A stretch of 64,000 nt of DNA from Telluria mixta. Its GTDB lineage: Bacteria; Pseudomonadota; Gammaproteobacteria; Burkholderiales; Burkholderiaceae_D. The notes below the pieces were generated by a model, which was given only the letters and a program-made list of their open reading frames with translations, did no database searches and was not told the DNA's origin. The DNA is taken from NCBI RefSeq assembly GCF_029223865.1, contig NZ_CP119520.1:4464001-4528000 (forward strand), read 5' to 3'. Position 1 is the stretch's first letter; each line of letters begins with the position of its first letter. Position numbers and translations under genes: made by a program. Shown in pieces: positions 35,723-44,942 of this stretch.

Positions 35723-36562
35723 TCAATGGGCCAGCAGCAGCGGTACGGGTGTGCGCTCCAACAACTCGCGCGTGGCGCCGCCCAGTACCCATTCGCGATA
35801 CCGGCTGTGGCCGTAGGCGCCGGCGACGATCAGCCCGGCGCCTGCGGCGCGCGCGAGCGCCATCAGGGCGTCGCCGGCCGTCGCGTGCGTACGCTCGAGC
35901 AGGACGTCGACCTTCACGCCGTGGCGCGCCAGGTACAGGGCCATGTCGGCGCCCGGCTGTTCGCCGTGCACGTCGGCCATATGGTCAGGATTGACGAGGA
36001 CGAGCCGCACGCCGTCCGCACGCGCCAGCAACGGCAGGGCGGCGGCGAGGGCGCGCAGTGCCTGCGTGCTGCCGTCCCAGCCGGCCACGACGGTGGAGTC
36101 GAGCGGCTCGTCCGCATAACCGGGCGGGACGACCAGCACCGGCCGCGGGCCGCGCAGCGCCACGTGTTCCGGCAGCCTGCGCACGCGGGGCGGTATGCCG
36201 GGCTCGGGATCGACGTCGCGGCTGAGCACGACGAGGTCGGCATAGCGCGCCTGCAGCAGCAGGGCGCCGTCGGCCGTATCCTCGACGAGGCGCGTTTCGA
36301 CCGACGCGATGCCGAGTTTTGCGGCCTGGTCCGTGAAGCCGCGCAGATGCAGGGCCGCCGTCTCGCGCAGGCCGTCGAAGTCCGCCGGCGGCACCGGCGC
36401 GGCCATGGAGCCGGTGAGTAACAGGTAATCCGTCCACGAGATGCCCGTCGCCGCGCTGCCCACCAGGTGCGCGCCGTGCTCCCGGGCGAGGCGGGCGGCG
36501 GCGACCATGCGGCTGTCCTGCTGCGAACTGCCGTCGACGTGAACGACGATGGTCTTGTACAT
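35723..36562 (-). CDS. Tandem universal stress protein (UspA x2), paralogue
   Basis: A 279-residue two-domain UspA protein, beginning MYKTIVVHVDGSSQQDSRMV and ending LIVAGAYGHSRYREWVLGGA then RTPVPLLLAH. The final domain keeps the G-x2-G-H-S/G-x9-GG nucleotide-binding pattern. Its layout and closing residues match the gene at 34882, pointing to a tandem duplication. AAGGAG precedes the ATG. It is the first gene of the pair and lies 78 bases from the alpha/beta hydrolase gene on the same strand. Confidence 0.9.
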   Translation of the reverse strand: MYKTIVVHVDGSSQQDSRMVAAARLAREHGAHLVGSAATGISWTDYLLLTGSMAAPVPPADFDGLRETAALHLRGFTDQAAKLGIASVETRLVEDTADGALLLQARYADLVVLSRDVDPEPGIPPRVRRLPEHVALRGPRPVLVVPPGYADEPLDSTVVAGWDGSTQALRALAAALPLLARADGVRLVLVNPDHMADVHGEQPGADMALYLARHGVKVDVLLERTHATAGDALMALARAAGAGLIVAGAYGHSRYREWVLGGATRELLERTPVPLLLAH

Positions 36563-36640
36563 CGCAACTCCTTTCGAAGACGCACCGCGCTGCCGGAATG
36601 GCAGTCGTGCAGTCGTTCGACCGTGCGAGTACGCTCGGGT

Positions 36641-37480
36641 TCAGCCGCCGACGAACGCTTCCAGCTGCCGGTTGAATTCCGCCGCATGCGTCACGTTCAT
36701 CCCGTGCGATGCGCCGGCCACGGTGCGTACCCGGGCGCCGGCGATCCACTCTGCCAGCTGGGCCACGTTGTCGCGATACATGCGCGGGCTCCGTTCGCCC
36801 GCGATCAGCAGCGTCCGGCATGCGATCGCTTCCGCCGCGGCGCGGGTGTAGGCCGGGAGCGGGTCGCGGAACTGCATTGGGAGTGTCGCCGCGTTGTCGA
36901 TCGCCATCGTGCGGAACGCGGCGGGGCTCTTGCGCCAGATGCCCGGCAGGCTGACGGAATCGACGAACAGTTCGAGGCCGGCGTCGACGTCGCCGTCTTC
37001 GATCAGCCGGGCTGCCCTTGCGCGCAGGGCTTCCGTCGCGGGCGGCAGCGACGCGTCGACGTGCAGCGGGCCGCCCGGATCGGCCAGCGTCAGCGATTGC
37101 ACGAGGTGGGGATAGTCGCGCGCCAGGTGGAACGCGACGCAGCCGCCGCGCGAGTGGCCGACCAGGTGCACCGGACCGAGGTCCATGGCGGTGATGAATT
37201 CGGCGAGTTCCGCGACGTGCGTCCACCAGTTGAAGGCGCCCTGCAGCGCGAGGTCGTCGGCCGGCCAGTAATGGCTGAGGCTCACGGAGACGCACCGGAA
37301 GCGTTTCGACAGAACGGCCATCTGGCCGTTCCAGTAGCGGTAGTCGCACAGCGAGCCATGGACGAACAGCAGCGGTGCGCCGTCGCCGCGCGTCGCGTAC
37401 GGCATGCGCACGCCGGACGGCAGGGTGGCGAAGTAGATCTCGGGTACGGACAGGGCGTGCTGGTCGGTGCGTGCGTTCAT
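36641..37480 (-). CDS. Alpha/beta hydrolase
   Basis: A 279-residue alpha/beta hydrolase: the oxyanion-hole strand LLFVHGSLCDYRYW, the nucleophile elbow GHSRGG, a late acidic turn (LLIAGERSPRMY) and the catalytic His in AGASHGMN. It resembles the esterase/haloperoxidase/epoxide-hydrolase-like group; substrate unknown. AAGGAG lies before the ATG at 37480, and the extended frame to 37534 is not supported. It is divergent to the LysR gene at 37570, which is its likely regulator. Confidence 0.88.
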   Translation of the reverse strand: MNARTDQHALSVPEIYFATLPSGVRMPYATRGDGAPLLFVHGSLCDYRYWNGQMAVLSKRFRCVSVSLSHYWPADDLALQGAFNWWTHVAELAEFITAMDLGPVHLVGHSRGGCVAFHLARDYPHLVQSLTLADPGGPLHVDASLPPATEALRARAARLIEDGDVDAGLELFVDSVSLPGIWRKSPAAFRTMAIDNAATLPMQFRDPLPAYTRAAAEAIACRTLLIAGERSPRMYRDNVAQLAEWIAGARVRTVAGASHGMNVTHAAEFNRQLEAFVGG

Positions 37481-37550
37481 CGTTGACTCCTTTTGCGCTA
37501 CTATGCCGCACACGAAGTCCCAAGAAAATCGCATAATACTGAATCGATCA

Positions 37551-37565
37551 ATCAGATTTTCTGAT
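37551..37565. promoter_or_regulatory. Inverted repeat in the hydrolase/LysR divergent region
   Basis: ATCAGA-TTT-TCTGAT, perfect 6-bp arms with a 3-base centre, ending five bases before the LysR start codon. The flanking 40 bases are AT-rich. A candidate operator for autoregulation. Confidence 0.5.
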
Positions 37566-37569
37566 ACCT

Positions 37570-38421
37570 ATGAAATCACTCGACCTCGACGTCCTGGCCA
37601 TGATCGTGGCCGTGGCGGACACCGGCAACATCAGCCGCGCGGCGGAAGTCGTGCACCGTTCGCAATCGGCCGTGAGCATGCAGATCAAGACGCTGGAAGG
37701 GGCGCTCGGCAAGCCGCTGTTCGTGCGCGGCCCGCGCAGCGTCACGCCGACGCAGGACGGCGAGGTCCTGCTGACCTACGCCCGGCGCATGCTGGCGCTG
37801 CGCGACGAGGCGTGGGCCGCGGTCGTGCGGCCGGATATCACGGGCCGCGTCGTCATCGGCGTGCCGGACGACTACGCGTCGTCGCTGTTCCCGCCCATCC
37901 TCAAGAAATTCTCCGCCACGTACCCGAAGGTGCAGATCCAGGTCGTGGGCCTGCCGAGCGTGGCGCTGGCGCCGATGGTCAAGGATGGTTCCGTGGACCT
38001 CGTGTGCGCGACGCGCGTAAAGGGGCTGTCCGGCGAGTTCGTCCGGTTCGAGCCGATGGTGTGGGCCGCGACACCCAGCGCCCGCGACCTGTGGCGCGAG
38101 CGGCCGCTGCCCATCGCCGTGTTCCTGCCCGGCAGCGTGGCCCGCGAAAATGCGATCCGCAGCCTGGAAAAGGCGAAGATTCCCTACCGGACGTCGTACG
38201 AGAGCCCGAGCCTGATGGGCCTGCTCAGCATGGTGGAGGCGGGCCTCGCCGTGGCGCCGCTCGCGCGCTGTGCCGTGCCCGCGCACCTGAGCCTGCTCGG
38301 CCAGGCGCAGGGCCTGCCGGAAATCGACCCGCTCGAAGTCGTCCTCGCGCGCAGCACGAAGTCGAAACGGCCGCCGTGCGACTTCCTCGCCGAGAAGATC
38401 ATGTCGGAGCTGCGGCGCTGA
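37570..38421 (+). CDS. LysR-family regulator divergent to the alpha/beta hydrolase
   Basis: A 283-residue LysR protein with winged HTH (LDLDVLAMIVAVADTGNISR; RSQSAVSMQIKTLEGALGKP; RGPRSVTPTQDG) and a short effector domain (GRVVIGVPDDYASSLFPPIL; VDLVCATRVKG; ESPSLMGLLSMVEAGLAVAP). The effector pattern is that of the subgroup linked to hydrolases and transport genes. It lies 89 bases from the hydrolase start, with a palindromic element between. It ends seven bases from the outer-membrane factor gene on the opposite strand (convergent). Confidence 0.9.
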   Translation: MKSLDLDVLAMIVAVADTGNISRAAEVVHRSQSAVSMQIKTLEGALGKPLFVRGPRSVTPTQDGEVLLTYARRMLALRDEAWAAVVRPDITGRVVIGVPDDYASSLFPPILKKFSATYPKVQIQVVGLPSVALAPMVKDGSVDLVCATRVKGLSGEFVRFEPMVWAATPSARDLWRERPLPIAVFLPGSVARENAIRSLEKAKIPYRTSYESPSLMGLLSMVEAGLAVAPLARCAVPAHLSLLGQAQGLPEIDPLEVVLARSTKSKRPPCDFLAEKIMSELRR

Positions 38422-38428
38422 GCGGCCG

Positions 38429-39880
38429 TCAGCGGGCCGCGACCTTGTCGATCCCGCCCGGCTCCCATCCGCCGCCGAGCGCCTTGTAGGCTGCAACGGC
38501 CGCCCGCGCCGTGTCCGTCTGCGCCTGTGCGCGCGCGTCCGCGGTGCGCAGCAGCGTGTCGTCGGCGCGCAGGACCTCGATCAGGCTTCCCGCGCCGCGC
38601 CGGTAGGCTGCGAACGACGCCGCGCGCGACCGGGTCAGCGCATCTTCGCCGCGCACGAGGACGGCCGTCTGCTGCGCGCGGTTGGCCAGCGCCGAGAACG
38701 CGTTCTCGACGTCTTCCGTCGCGTGCAGCACGGCGAGGCGATAGGCCGCGAGCGACTCGGCCTCGCGGCCCCTGGCCTGGGCGATCTGCGCGTCGATGCG
38801 GCCGAAGTCGAACAAGCGCCAGCGCACGCCGAGGAGGGCGGCGCCCTCGTTCGCACCGCTGCCGAACAGGTGGCCTGCGGACAAGGTCGTCGCGCTGCCG
38901 AGCAGGGCGCCCAGCGACACGTGCGGATAGTATTCCGCCATCGCCGCGCCGATGCGCGCATTCCCTGCAGCGACGCGCCGCTCCGCCGCGATCAGGTCGG
39001 GCCGGCGCTGCAGCAGGTCGGCGGGCGTGCCCATCGCGCCGATCGCCGGCACGGCCGGGATGGAGACAGGCGCGAGCAACTCGGCGCGGTGCGTGCCGGG
39101 CGGCGTGCCCAGCATGACATCCAGCGCGTTCGACGCCGCGTCCAGGGCGGTCTGCAGCGCGGGCACGGCCGCTTCGGCCTGCGCCAGCTCGCCTTCCGTC
39201 TGGTGCACCTGGTACTCGGGCGCCACGCCCTTGTCGTGCAGCAGCCTGACCTTGGCGAGCAGGTCGCGGCGCGTGGCGGCCTGCTGTTGCGCGATGCCGA
39301 GGCGGGCCTGCAGGCCGCGGATGCCGATGTAGATGTCCGCCGTCTGGGCGGCAACGGCGAGCCGGGCCGCGACGAAGTCCGCCTCGGACGCCTGGTAGTC
39401 GGCGCTTGCCGCCTCGCGCCCGCGGCGCAGGCCGCCGGACAGGTCGATCTCCCAGCTGGCGGATGCCGTCGCCTCGTACGCATTGCCCCAGCGTTCGTAG
39501 CCCGGCGCGGCACCGGCGACCCGGCCGAGCGGCGTTTCGACCGACTGGTACGCACGCGCCGCCGATCCGGTGACGGTGCCGGACGGCAGCAGCGCGGCGT
39601 CGGCCGCATGCAGTCCGGCGCGGGCCTGGGCGACGCGCGCCGCGGCCTGCGCGAGGTCCAGGTTGCGTTCCAGCGCCAGTGCGACGTAGCGCACCAGCTG
39701 CGGGTCGCCGAAACCGTTCCACCACGCGGCCAGCCCGGCGGTCGGGGCTTGCGCGGCGGCGGATTGGCCAAGGTAACGGTCCGGGACGGGGGCGTCCGGA
39801 CGCCGGTAGTCGGGGCCGACGGCGCAGCCCGTTGCCGCGACGGCGACGACGGCGGCCGCGAGCAGGCGAATCGTGGTCAT
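38429..39880 (-). CDS. RND efflux outer-membrane lipoprotein (NodT/OprM family)
   Basis: A 483-residue outer-membrane factor. The signal ends in a lipobox (VAATGC, Cys19), followed by the family signature AVGPDYRRPDAPVPDRY and the two OEP repeats with long alpha-helical, Ala-rich stretches; RRPDLIAAERRVAAGNARIG and YYPHVSLGALLG are typical of the NodT family. It forms the TolC-like exit duct for the RND pump at 41787. AAGGAT precedes the ATG. It is divergent from the TetR gene and the pump genes, sharing an operator region (39906-39929). Confidence 0.93.
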   Translation of the reverse strand: MTTIRLLAAAVVAVAATGCAVGPDYRRPDAPVPDRYLGQSAAAQAPTAGLAAWWNGFGDPQLVRYVALALERNLDLAQAAARVAQARAGLHAADAALLPSGTVTGSAARAYQSVETPLGRVAGAAPGYERWGNAYEATASASWEIDLSGGLRRGREAASADYQASEADFVAARLAVAAQTADIYIGIRGLQARLGIAQQQAATRRDLLAKVRLLHDKGVAPEYQVHQTEGELAQAEAAVPALQTALDAASNALDVMLGTPPGTHRAELLAPVSIPAVPAIGAMGTPADLLQRRPDLIAAERRVAAGNARIGAAMAEYYPHVSLGALLGSATTLSAGHLFGSGANEGAALLGVRWRLFDFGRIDAQIAQARGREAESLAAYRLAVLHATEDVENAFSALANRAQQTAVLVRGEDALTRSRAASFAAYRRGAGSLIEVLRADDTLLRTADARAQAQTDTARAAVAAYKALGGGWEPGGIDKVAAR

Positions 39881-39905
39881 GGTCTATCCTTGCAGTTTGT
39901 GACTA

Positions 39906-39929
39906 GTGACTATAATACTTATTGGTCAC
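39906..39929. promoter_or_regulatory. TetR operator between the outer-membrane factor and tetR genes
   Basis: GTGACT, 12 bases, GGTCAC: an inverted repeat (arms GTGAC/GTCAC) with the same arm spacing as the copy at 40599-40622. GTGACTA is also tandemly repeated (39899-39912). The AT-rich centre includes TATAAT (39911-39916), which can serve as a -10 hexamer. Confidence 0.75.
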
Positions 39930-39968
39930 GCTTTGTCAAACGTTTGTTGGAGGCGTTAAGCTATCGCC

Positions 39969-40586
39969 ATGAACACGACACTCACTTCTCCCACCCCGGC
40001 CCGGGGACCGCTGGACCACGACGTCCGCACGCAGATCGTCGACGCCGCGATGGATTACTTCACCCGCTACGGCTACGAAAAGACGACCGTGTCCGACCTG
40101 GCCAAGGCGATCGGTTTTTCCAAGGCCTATATCTACAAGTTTTTCGATTCGAAGCAGGCGATCGGCGAGGTCATCTGTGCCAACCGCCTCGCCGAGGTGA
40201 TGCGCGCCGTCGATGCCGCGGTCGCGGATGCGACCAGCGCGTCCGACCGGTTCCGCCGCATGTTCCGGGCGTTCATCGATGCCGGCACGACGCTGTTCTT
40301 CGAAGACCGCAAGCTGTACGACATCGCGGCGACCGCGTCGCGGGACGCGTGGCCGTCGGTGCAGGCATACGAGCGCTATGTCGAAGATCTCATCGCGAAG
40401 ATCGTCCGGGAAGGGCGCGAGGCCGGCGAGTTCGAACGCAAGACGCCGCTGGACGAGACGGCGAATGCGATCTGCCTCGTCATGAAACCCTACATCAATC
40501 CGCTGCTCCTGCAATACAACCTGGAAGGCGCGCAGGACGCGACCCTGCACCTGTCGAATCTCGTGCTGCGGAGTCTCGCGCCGTAA
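39969..40586 (+). CDS. TetR-family repressor of the RND efflux system
   Basis: A 205-residue TetR regulator: N-terminal HTH at about 20-65 (RTQIVDAAMDYFTRYGYEKT; TVSDLAKAIGFSKAYIYKFF; DSKQAIGEVI) and an all-helical ligand domain. The gene lies between the divergent outer-membrane factor gene and the pump genes. Palindromic sites of identical geometry flank it on both sides, so it most likely represses both units and is released by an exported compound. GGAGG is somewhat far from the ATG (about 15 bases). Confidence 0.9.
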   Translation: MNTTLTSPTPARGPLDHDVRTQIVDAAMDYFTRYGYEKTTVSDLAKAIGFSKAYIYKFFDSKQAIGEVICANRLAEVMRAVDAAVADATSASDRFRRMFRAFIDAGTTLFFEDRKLYDIAATASRDAWPSVQAYERYVEDLIAKIVREGREAGEFERKTPLDETANAICLVMKPYINPLLLQYNLEGAQDATLHLSNLVLRSLAP

Positions 40587-40598
40587 AAAATCGGTTTT

Positions 40599-40622
40599 GT
40601 GACCATTGACTTATTTGGTCAC
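40599..40622. promoter_or_regulatory. TetR operator and promoter before the RND adaptor gene
   Basis: GTGACC, 12 bases, GGTCAC: perfect 6-bp arms. Within the spacer TTGACT (40606-40611) makes a good -35, with AAGAAT (40629-40634) 17 bases on as a weak -10. Binding here would block the pump promoter. Confidence 0.75.
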
Positions 40623-40662
40623 TAGTAGAAGAATGAGGGCTTTCTTACCAAAGGGAGCTCCC

Positions 40663-41790
40663 ATGTCCATTCGCTCACGCAGCGCACGCGTCCTGTGCCT
40701 GCTGCCGATCGCCCTGGCGGCATGCGGCGACAAGCCCGCCGCCGACGCCCGCACGGCGGCGCCCCTGGTCGAGACCGTTCTCGTCCAGGACGCACCGGCC
40801 GCCGCCCGTTCATTCACCGGCACCGTCGGCGCGCGGGTCCAGAGCGATCTGGGCTTCCGTGTGCCGGGCAAGGTGGTGCAACGCCTCGTCGATGTCGGCC
40901 AGACTGTCCACCGTGGCCAGCCCCTGATGCGCATCGATCCCATCGACCTCGGCCTGCAGGCCAGGGCCCAGGCCGAAGCGGTGACGGCCGCCCGCGCCCG
41001 CGCGCGCCAGGCGGCCGACGACGAAGCCCGTTACCGCGACCTCGTGGCGGAGGGCGCCGTGTCGGCGTCCGCGTACGAACAGCTGAAGGCTGCCGCCGAC
41101 TCGGCCCGGGCCCAGTTGAGCGCCGCCGAGGCGCAATACGACGTCGCCCGCAACGCGGCCGGCTATGCGGTACTCGTGGCGGACGCGGACGGCGTCGTCG
41201 TCGACACGCTGGCGGAGCCGGGGCAGGTCGTCGGCGCCGGCCAGCCCGTCGTGCGCCTCGCGCACGCGGGGCCGCGCGAGGCGGTCGTCCAGCTGCCCGA
41301 GACGATGCGGCCCCGGCTCGGATCGCAGGCGCAGGCCACGCTGTACGGCGGACAGGCCGCCGGCGTGGCCCGGTTGCGGCAGCTCGCGGACGCCGCCGAC
41401 CGTCTCACGCGCACGTACGAGGCGAAATACGTCCTCGACGGACCGCTGGCCGACGCGCCGCTCGGCGCCACCGTCACCCTGCGCCTGGACGGCGAGGGGC
41501 GTGCGGACGCGTTGAAGACCGGCGCGCTGCAGGTCCCGGCCGCAGCCGTCCTCGACGCGGGCAAGGGCAGCGGCGTCTGGACCGTGGCGGGGGACCCGGC
41601 GAGGGTGATGTGGCGCAAGGTCGACGTGCTCGCGATCGGCGACGACATGGCGCGCGTGACGGGCCAGTTGAAGCCGGGCGAGCGCGTGGTTGCGCTGGGT
41701 GCACATCTGCTGCACGAAGGCGACACCGTGCGCGTCGACCGTGCTGCGCGCCAGGTCGCCGCCGCAACCGCGCAGGGAGCCGCCCGATGA
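40663..41790 (+). CDS. RND efflux periplasmic adaptor (MFP) lipoprotein
   Basis: A 375-residue membrane-fusion protein. Signal with lipobox IALAACG (Cys20), then the barrel-sandwich/lipoyl half-motif FTGTVGARVQSDLGFRVPGK, a helical hairpin (about 95-160, AQAEAVTAARARARQAADDE), the second lipoyl half (YAVLVADADGVVVDTLAEPG), the beta-barrel and a membrane-proximal domain ending VVALGAHLLHEGDTVRV. It links the inner-membrane pump to the outer-membrane factor. The start at 40663 has AAGGGAG upstream and follows the TetR operator. It overlaps the pump gene by ATGA. Confidence 0.93.
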   Translation: MSIRSRSARVLCLLPIALAACGDKPAADARTAAPLVETVLVQDAPAAARSFTGTVGARVQSDLGFRVPGKVVQRLVDVGQTVHRGQPLMRIDPIDLGLQARAQAEAVTAARARARQAADDEARYRDLVAEGAVSASAYEQLKAAADSARAQLSAAEAQYDVARNAAGYAVLVADADGVVVDTLAEPGQVVGAGQPVVRLAHAGPREAVVQLPETMRPRLGSQAQATLYGGQAAGVARLRQLADAADRLTRTYEAKYVLDGPLADAPLGATVTLRLDGEGRADALKTGALQVPAAAVLDAGKGSGVWTVAGDPARVMWRKVDVLAIGDDMARVTGQLKPGERVVALGAHLLHEGDTVRVDRAARQVAAATAQGAAR

Positions 41791-44700
41791 GCCGCTTCAA
41801 TCTGTCCGCACTGGCCGTACGGGAACGGTCCGTCACACTGTTCCTCATCCTGCTGGTCTCGCTGGCCGGCGTGCTGGCCTTCCTGAAGCTGGGCCGGGCG
41901 GAAGACCCGCCGTTCACCGTCAAGCAACTGACGGTGATCACCGCCTGGCCGGGCGCCACCGCCCGCGAGATGCAGGACCAGGTGGCGGAGCCGCTCGAAA
42001 AGCGCATGCAGGAACTCCGCTACTACGACCGTGCGGACACCTACACCCGTCCCGGCCTCGCGTTCACGACGGTCACGCTGCTGGACAGCACGCCGCCCGC
42101 CGACGTGCCCGACCAGTTCTACCAGGCGCGCAAGAAACTGCAGGACGCGCAGGGCGCGCTCCCCGCCGGCGTCATCGGCCCGATGGTCAACGACGAATTC
42201 GCCGACGTCACGTTCGCCCTGTATGCCCTGAAGGCCCGCGGCAAACCGGCCCGCCTGCTCGTGCGCGATGCCGAAACACTGCGCCAGCGCCTGCTGCACG
42301 TGGCCGGCGTCAAGAAGGTCAACATCATCGGCGAGCAGGCCGAGCGCATCTTCGTGTCGTTCTCGCACGACCGCCTCGCCACGCTCGGCATCGCCCCGCA
42401 GGACATCTTCGCCGCGCTGAACGCGAGCAACGTCCTGACGCCGGCCGGGTCGATCGACACGAAGGGCGCGCAAGTCTTCGTCCGCCTCGACGGCGCCTAC
42501 GACGAACTGCAGAAAATCCGCGACACGCCCGTCGCCAGCCAGGGCCGCACATTGAAACTGGCCGACATCGCGACGGTCGAACGCGGTTACGAAGACCCGG
42601 CAACCTTCCTCATCCGGAATAACGGCGAGCCGGCGCTGCTGCTGGGCGTCGTGATGCGCGATGGCTGGAACGGTCTCGACCTGGGCAAGGGGCTGGATGC
42701 CGAAGTCGCGTCCATCAACAAGGACGCCCCGCTGGGCATGAGCCTTGCCAAGGTGACCGACCAGGCCGTGAACATCAGCGGCGCCGTCGATGAATTCATG
42801 ATCAAGTTCTTCGTCGCGCTCCTCGTCGTGATGGTTGTCTGTTTCCTCAGCATGGGCTGGCGCGTGGGACTCGTCGTCGCCACGGCCGTGCCGCTGACCC
42901 TGGCCGCCGTCTTCGTCGTGATGGCCGCGACGGGCAAGAACTTCGACCGCATCACCCTCGGCTCCCTGATCCTCGCGCTCGGCCTGCTCGTCGACGACGC
43001 CATCATCGCCATCGAAATGATGGTCGTGAAGATGGAAGAGGGCTACGACCGCGTGCAGGCATCCGCGTACGCATGGAGCCATACGGCGGCCCCGATGCTG
43101 TCCGGCACACTGATCACGGCCATCGGCTTCATGCCGAATGGCTTCGCGAAATCGACTGCCGGCGAATACACGAGCAATATGTTCTGGATCGTGGGGATCG
43201 CCCTCGTCACCTCGTGGATCGTCGCCGTCGTGTTCACACCCTACCTGGGCGTCAAACTCCTGCCGGCGATTCCGAAGATCGAAGGCGGTCATCACGCCAT
43301 CTATGACACGCCGAACTACAACCGGTTCCGGCGGCTGCTGGGCACCGTGATCCGGCGCAAATGGCTCGTCGCGCTGATCGTGATCGGCACCTTCGTGCTG
43401 GCCGGCGCCGGCATGGCCATCGTCAAGAAGCAGTTCTTCCCGACGTCCGACCGCCCGGAGGTACTGGTCGAGGTGCAAATGCCCTACGGGACGGCGATCG
43501 GGCAGACGTCCGCCGCCGCGGCGAAGGTCGAGGCGTGGCTGGCGAAGCAGAAGGAAGCGCGCACGGTCACCGCGTACGTCGGCCAGGGCGCGCCGCGTTT
43601 CTACCTTGCGATGGCGCCCGAGCTGCCCGACCCGTCGTTCGCCAAGATCGTGATCCGTACCGAGAACGAAGCCGAACGCGACGCGCTCAAGCTGCGCCTG
43701 CGCGCGGCCATCGCCGACGGCCTGGCGCCGGAGGCCCGGGTGCGCGTCACGCAGCTCGTGTTCGGCCCGTACTCGCCGTATCCGGTCGCGTTTCGCCTGT
43801 CCGGCCCGGACCCGGACACGCTGCGCGCCAACGCCGCGAAGGTGGAATCCATCCTGCGCGCCAGCCCGCAGATGCGCACCGTGAACACGGACTGGGGCGC
43901 GCGCGTGCCGGCCCTGCATTTCACCCTGGACCAGGACCGTTTGCAGGCCGTCGGCCTCACGTCGGCCAGCGTGGCGCAGCAGCTGCAGTTCCTGTTGAGC
44001 GGCGTGCCCGTCACGGCGGTGCGCGAGGACATCCGCCCGGTGCAGGTCGTCGCCCGCGCGGCCGGCGACGTGCGCCTGGATCCGGCGCGCATCAACGCCT
44101 TCACGCTCGTCGGCGCGGCGGGACAGCGCATTCCGTTGTCGCAGGTGGGCACGGTCGAGGTCCGGCCGGAAGAACCGGTGCTGCGCCGGCGTGACCGCGT
44201 GCCGACCATCACCATCCGCGGCGACATCGCGGACGGTCTGCAGCCACCGGACGTGTCGCTCGCCATGCAGCAGGCGCTGCAACCGGTCGTGGCGGCGCTG
44301 CCGGCCGGCTACAGGCTGGAGATGGCCGGATCGATCGAGGAGGCGGGCAAGGCGAATGCCGCGCTGCTGCCGCTGTTCCCGGTCATGCTCGCGTTCACGC
44401 TGTTGATCATCGTGTTCCAGGTGCGCTCGATCGCGTCGATGGTGATGGTGTTCCTGACCAGTCCGCTGGGCCTGATCGGCGTCGTGCCGACCCTGATCCT
44501 GTTCCGCCAGCCGTTCGGCATCAATGCGCTCGTGGGGCTCGTGGCGTTGTCCGGGATCCTGATGCGCAATACGCTGATCCTGATCGGGCAGATCGACCAC
44601 AACCGCAAGGAAGGCCTGGCGCCGTTCGACGCCGTCGTCGAGGCGACCGTGCAGCGCGCGCGGCCCGTCATCCTGACGGCGCTGGCGGCGATGCTGGCCT

Positions 44701-44876
44701 TCATTCCGCTCACGCACTCCGTGTTCTGGGGCACGCTCGCGTACACGCTGATCGGCGGCACGTTCGCGGGCACGGTGATGACGCTCGTGTTCCTGCCCGC
44801 GATGTACGCGATCTGGTTCCGGATCGCACCGGCCGCCGAACCCGCACCGGCACTGGGCGAGGCGGCGCCGGCCTGA
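41787..44876 (+). CDS. RND efflux pump, inner-membrane transporter (AcrB superfamily)
   Basis: A 1029-residue resistance-nodulation-division transporter, the normal length, with twelve membrane segments and two large periplasmic loops. The N-terminus is LSALAVRERSVTLFLILLVS and the conserved helix 4 region LGLLVDDAIIAIEMMVVKME contains the paired Asp residues of the proton relay. The partner GLVALSGILMRNTLILIGQI is in the second half. The sequence is of the group that includes VexF/MdtB-like and solvent-efflux proteins rather than heavy-metal CzcA. It shares the operon with the adaptor and ends before a strong terminator. Confidence 0.95.
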   Translation: MSRFNLSALAVRERSVTLFLILLVSLAGVLAFLKLGRAEDPPFTVKQLTVITAWPGATAREMQDQVAEPLEKRMQELRYYDRADTYTRPGLAFTTVTLLDSTPPADVPDQFYQARKKLQDAQGALPAGVIGPMVNDEFADVTFALYALKARGKPARLLVRDAETLRQRLLHVAGVKKVNIIGEQAERIFVSFSHDRLATLGIAPQDIFAALNASNVLTPAGSIDTKGAQVFVRLDGAYDELQKIRDTPVASQGRTLKLADIATVERGYEDPATFLIRNNGEPALLLGVVMRDGWNGLDLGKGLDAEVASINKDAPLGMSLAKVTDQAVNISGAVDEFMIKFFVALLVVMVVCFLSMGWRVGLVVATAVPLTLAAVFVVMAATGKNFDRITLGSLILALGLLVDDAIIAIEMMVVKMEEGYDRVQASAYAWSHTAAPMLSGTLITAIGFMPNGFAKSTAGEYTSNMFWIVGIALVTSWIVAVVFTPYLGVKLLPAIPKIEGGHHAIYDTPNYNRFRRLLGTVIRRKWLVALIVIGTFVLAGAGMAIVKKQFFPTSDRPEVLVEVQMPYGTAIGQTSAAAAKVEAWLAKQKEARTVTAYVGQGAPRFYLAMAPELPDPSFAKIVIRTENEAERDALKLRLRAAIADGLAPEARVRVTQLVFGPYSPYPVAFRLSGPDPDTLRANAAKVESILRASPQMRTVNTDWGARVPALHFTLDQDRLQAVGLTSASVAQQLQFLLSGVPVTAVREDIRPVQVVARAAGDVRLDPARINAFTLVGAAGQRIPLSQVGTVEVRPEEPVLRRRDRVPTITIRGDIADGLQPPDVSLAMQQALQPVVAALPAGYRLEMAGSIEEAGKANAALLPLFPVMLAFTLLIIVFQVRSIASMVMVFLTSPLGLIGVVPTLILFRQPFGINALVGLVALSGILMRNTLILIGQIDHNRKEGLAPFDAVVEATVQRARPVILTALAAMLAFIPLTHSVFWGTLAYTLIGGTFAGTVMTLVFLPAMYAIWFRIAPAAEPAPALGEAAPA

Positions 44877-44886
44877 GGCCGCAATA

Positions 44887-44925
44887 AAAAGCCCGGGCGG
44901 GCCTTGCGGCACCGCCCGGGCTTTT
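44887..44925. terminator. Bidirectional intrinsic terminator between RND pump and aceA
   Basis: A 14-bp perfect stem (AAAAGCCCGGGCGG pairing with CCGCCCGGGCTTTT) around an 11-base loop. It has A-runs on one side and T-runs on the other, so it serves both convergent genes. Confidence 0.92.
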
Positions 44926-44942
44926 GTCAGCTGTGACCGGAA

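Noticed and set aside
37499..37565. A riboswitch or leader between hydrolase and LysR genes
   Set aside because: The region is only 89 bases and divergent; a simple palindromic operator explains the structure better.
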